The notes under the pieces were generated by a model, which worked only from the letters and a program-made list of their open reading frames with translations, was not told the DNA's origin and made no database searches. A program made the position numbers and the translations under genes. Positions 62,250-64,000 of a DNA stretch of 64,000 bases are shown here, one piece after another; within the stretch, counting starts at the first letter, position 1, and each line of letters begins with the position of its first letter. The stretch spans positions 1 through 64,000 of the forward strand of contig JANYCU010000018.1 in the NCBI GenBank assembly GCA_025360125.1, read 5' to 3'. This DNA comes from Armatimonadota bacterium. Lineage in GTDB: Bacteria > Armatimonadota > Fimbriimonadia > Fimbriimonadales > Fimbriimonadaceae.

Positions 62250-64000
62250 TTAAGGATTAATCTTGCCGTTTTTGCCAACCTTCGGAACGGTCTTATAGAC
62301 CTTCTTCGGTGGTAATTTGGCCAGTTCATCCATCAGGTACTTCACCGCAGCTTCGAGCTGAGGATCTTGTCCAAGAGCGACCAAATCTGGTCGCATATCG
62401 ACGTCCATATCTGGATCGATACCCTGGTTCTCGGCGATGATGTCGCCGGTCTCTGGGTTATAGATTGCGAATGATGGAGCCGTTAGGTTTCCTCCATCGA
62501 CGAGGTTGTAGCCGCCGCTTATTCCAACAAGTCCACCCCAGGTTCGCTTGCCAATCAGTGGACCGCGCTTTGCTTGGCGGAACATGTAGGGGAAGAAGTC
62601 TCCACCCGAACCCGCATACTGGTTGATCATGAGAGCCATTGGACCTTCGATAACCGGAGCTTCAGGTTGGTGAGCGCCGTAGCGCGGCTCGATCATTGCC
62701 TTCTTCTTTCGTGAAAGGGTATCGACGAACCAAGGTTGAATATATCCGCCACCATTCCAACGCTCATCGACCAGCATCGCTTCTTTGTCTGTTTGAGAAT
62801 AGAATCCTCGGACAAAGTCACTTGAACCAGGTCCAGCGGTGTCTTCGATGTGCATATAACCGATTCGTCCACCAGACAGTTTCAAAACCGTCTTACGGTT
62901 GTTCTCGATGAACTCGTAGTAGCGAGCCGCCATATCTGAAGCAATCGGCTTCACCCTGACTTTTCGGGCACCCGTCAAAGACGGTACGCCATTGATACTC
63001 AATGTCACCGTTTTACCGACCTTGCCGATCAGGAATTGGCTAGGATTGGTCTCGGCCGTAACTGGCTTTCCGTCAATCGCGACCAAATATTCGCCATCTT
63101 GCACATCAATTCCCTGCAATCCCAGAGGAGTTTGATACTGCTCAAAGTCATTTGAGCCTCGAACGATTCGCTTGAACGCGACCATTCCATTCTTGACTTC
63201 ATAGTCAGCACACAGGGTGCCGACGGCAGTTCTTGGTAGCGGAGCACCAATGTCGCCAGGGGCTTGCACGTAAGCGTGTCCCGTCCCGAGCTCAGCAATC
63301 ATCATTCCCAAAATGTAGTTGACATCGGTTCGATGATTGGCCCATTGCAGATAGCCCTCATATTGCTTGAGAACCGCATTCCAATCCACACCGTTCATAT
63401 TTGGATCGTAAAAATTATCGCGCTGGTATCGCCAAGCATCGACCAAGATTTGGTGCCATTCCTCGCGAGGGTCAATAATCGCCTCAAGGTTGGAAATATC
63501 TGCTCGCCCTGGGGTCGCGGCCGATAAACCAGGCTGGACCGTAACGACTTGAATTCCGCCAGGAACCATGACTGCCAACTTAGATTTCGAAGCATTGAAA
63601 GCGAATGATCCAATGTTGTCATAAATCAGTGCAGGTGCCTTTGTGCCCATCGTGTACTGGTAAAGGTCACCCTCCATAACGTAGAAGAATCCGTTATCAG
63701 TGCCACTGAGACCACTATACTGGCTGACTCCCATGGGCAGGGCGATGATTCTGTTCTCAATTCCTGCGAAATCAATGTCTGGCCCAGATTTTGCCTTCTC
63801 TTCTTCCTTTTTGGCTGGATCAGCTTCTTCGTCGTTCTTGTCAAGGAATGGATTTGGAGTATCGGCCTTCAGCGAAATCGCGTACAGTCGTTCGGTCGCA
63901 TCAACCTTAAGGCTAAATTCATTTTTGCCAAAGGTTGGGGCAAAGACTCGACTAGAAGTGAAGTAGAGCCATTTCCCGCTCTTATCGAAACATACATCGT
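62250..64000 (-). CDS. Tricorn-type S41 protease, C-terminal part
   Basis: The frame continues without a stop to the right edge, so the gene is cut off at its 5' end; 583 residues are visible. The N-terminal visible part has TolB/PD40-like propeller strands (FDKSGKWLYFTSSRVF). Then come a tricorn core-like helix domain (DAWRYQRDNFYDPNMNGVDW), a PDZ-like domain (GIDVQDGEYLVAIDGKPV) and the S41 catalytic domain with YAGSGGDFFPYMF (serine) and GKRTWGGLVGISGGY. Acts as a housekeeping peptidase on short peptides, probably secreted. The acidic linker KKEEEKAKSGPD precedes the core. Confidence 0.9.
   Translation of the reverse strand, partial: DVCFDKSGKWLYFTSSRVFAPTFGKNEFSLKVDATERLYAISLKADTPNPFLDKNDEEADPAKKEEEKAKSGPDIDFAGIENRIIALPMGVSQYSGLSGTDNGFFYVMEGDLYQYTMGTKAPALIYDNIGSFAFNASKSKLAVMVPGGIQVVTVQPGLSAATPGRADISNLEAIIDPREEWHQILVDAWRYQRDNFYDPNMNGVDWNAVLKQYEGYLQWANHRTDVNYILGMMIAELGTGHAYVQAPGDIGAPLPRTAVGTLCADYEVKNGMVAFKRIVRGSNDFEQYQTPLGLQGIDVQDGEYLVAIDGKPVTAETNPSQFLIGKVGKTVTLSINGVPSLTGARKVRVKPIASDMAARYYEFIENNRKTVLKLSGGRIGYMHIEDTAGPGSSDFVRGFYSQTDKEAMLVDERWNGGGYIQPWFVDTLSRKKKAMIEPRYGAHQPEAPVIEGPMALMINQYAGSGGDFFPYMFRQAKRGPLIGKRTWGGLVGISGGYNLVDGGNLTAPSFAIYNPETGDIIAENQGIDPDMDVDMRPDLVALGQDPQLEAAVKYLMDELAKLPPKKVYKTVPKVGKNGKINP

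Overview
The window is bacterial chromosome with dense coding, short gaps and many 4-bp gene overlaps. The 16S rRNA gene, a pilMNOPQ-type pilus operon, lipoboxes and secreted proteins, and many -10-like motifs placed a few bases before start codons together fit a diderm bacterium. My best guess is Armatimonadota, perhaps Fimbriimonadia. This is an impression from the sequence and was not checked by any search.

Layout. 1-3860 is a mobile and repetitive zone: the tail of an IS3-type transposase, dispersed hairpin repeats, and a complete 2.75-kb IS1595-type transposon (611-3358) with imperfect inverted ends, a 9-bp target duplication and four non-transposase genes. 3860-10620 holds a DUF2961/GH172-like protein, a GT39-type glycosyltransferase and two secreted amidohydrolase-fold proteins that have partly lost their metal sites. 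10900-12531 carries queE and queC for 7-deazaguanine synthesis. 12541-16872 has a rhomboid-like protein without the expected catalytic residues, a nitroreductase, a PrcB-like secreted protein and an acyltransferase. 16866-24048 is a seven-gene minus-strand operon: pilM-N-O-P-Q and two lipoproteins. 24271-29628 is a plus-strand run pyrR-pyrB-pyrC plus a lipoprotein, an alpha/beta hydrolase and a GNAT protein.

29683-38564 holds a decaying membrane-protein gene, a lipoprotein, a polyprenyl diphosphate synthase with ubiE/menG (quinone synthesis), a NagD-like phosphatase, riboflavin synthase, a frameshifted DUF3667 gene and an ECF sigma/putative anti-sigma pair. 38674-47681 carries an SGNH protein, an S9 peptidase, a REP-associated tyrosine transposase inside large inverted repeats, a DegT aminotransferase with a decayed duplicate of its 3' end, a Gfo/Idh/MocA oxidoreductase and a TlpA-like thioredoxin. 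47994-56467 holds sdhA without sdhB or sdhC beside it, an SGNH hydrolase, an outer-membrane barrel protein, a cysteine-rich small protein, a membrane-fused spermidine-synthase-like protein and an aldo/keto reductase. 56979-58490 is a 16S rRNA gene that ends at its own terminator, with no tRNA or 23S gene following. The rest contains small secreted proteins, an unusual ParB-like/DUF2332 fusion, a methyltransferase and a tricorn-type protease that runs off the right edge.

The strongest candidates for undescribed biology are the cargo of the IS1595-type transposon, the RAYT unit with its related solo repeats, the ParB-like/DUF2332 fusion and the isolated 16S gene. No tRNA gene or CRISPR array was seen.
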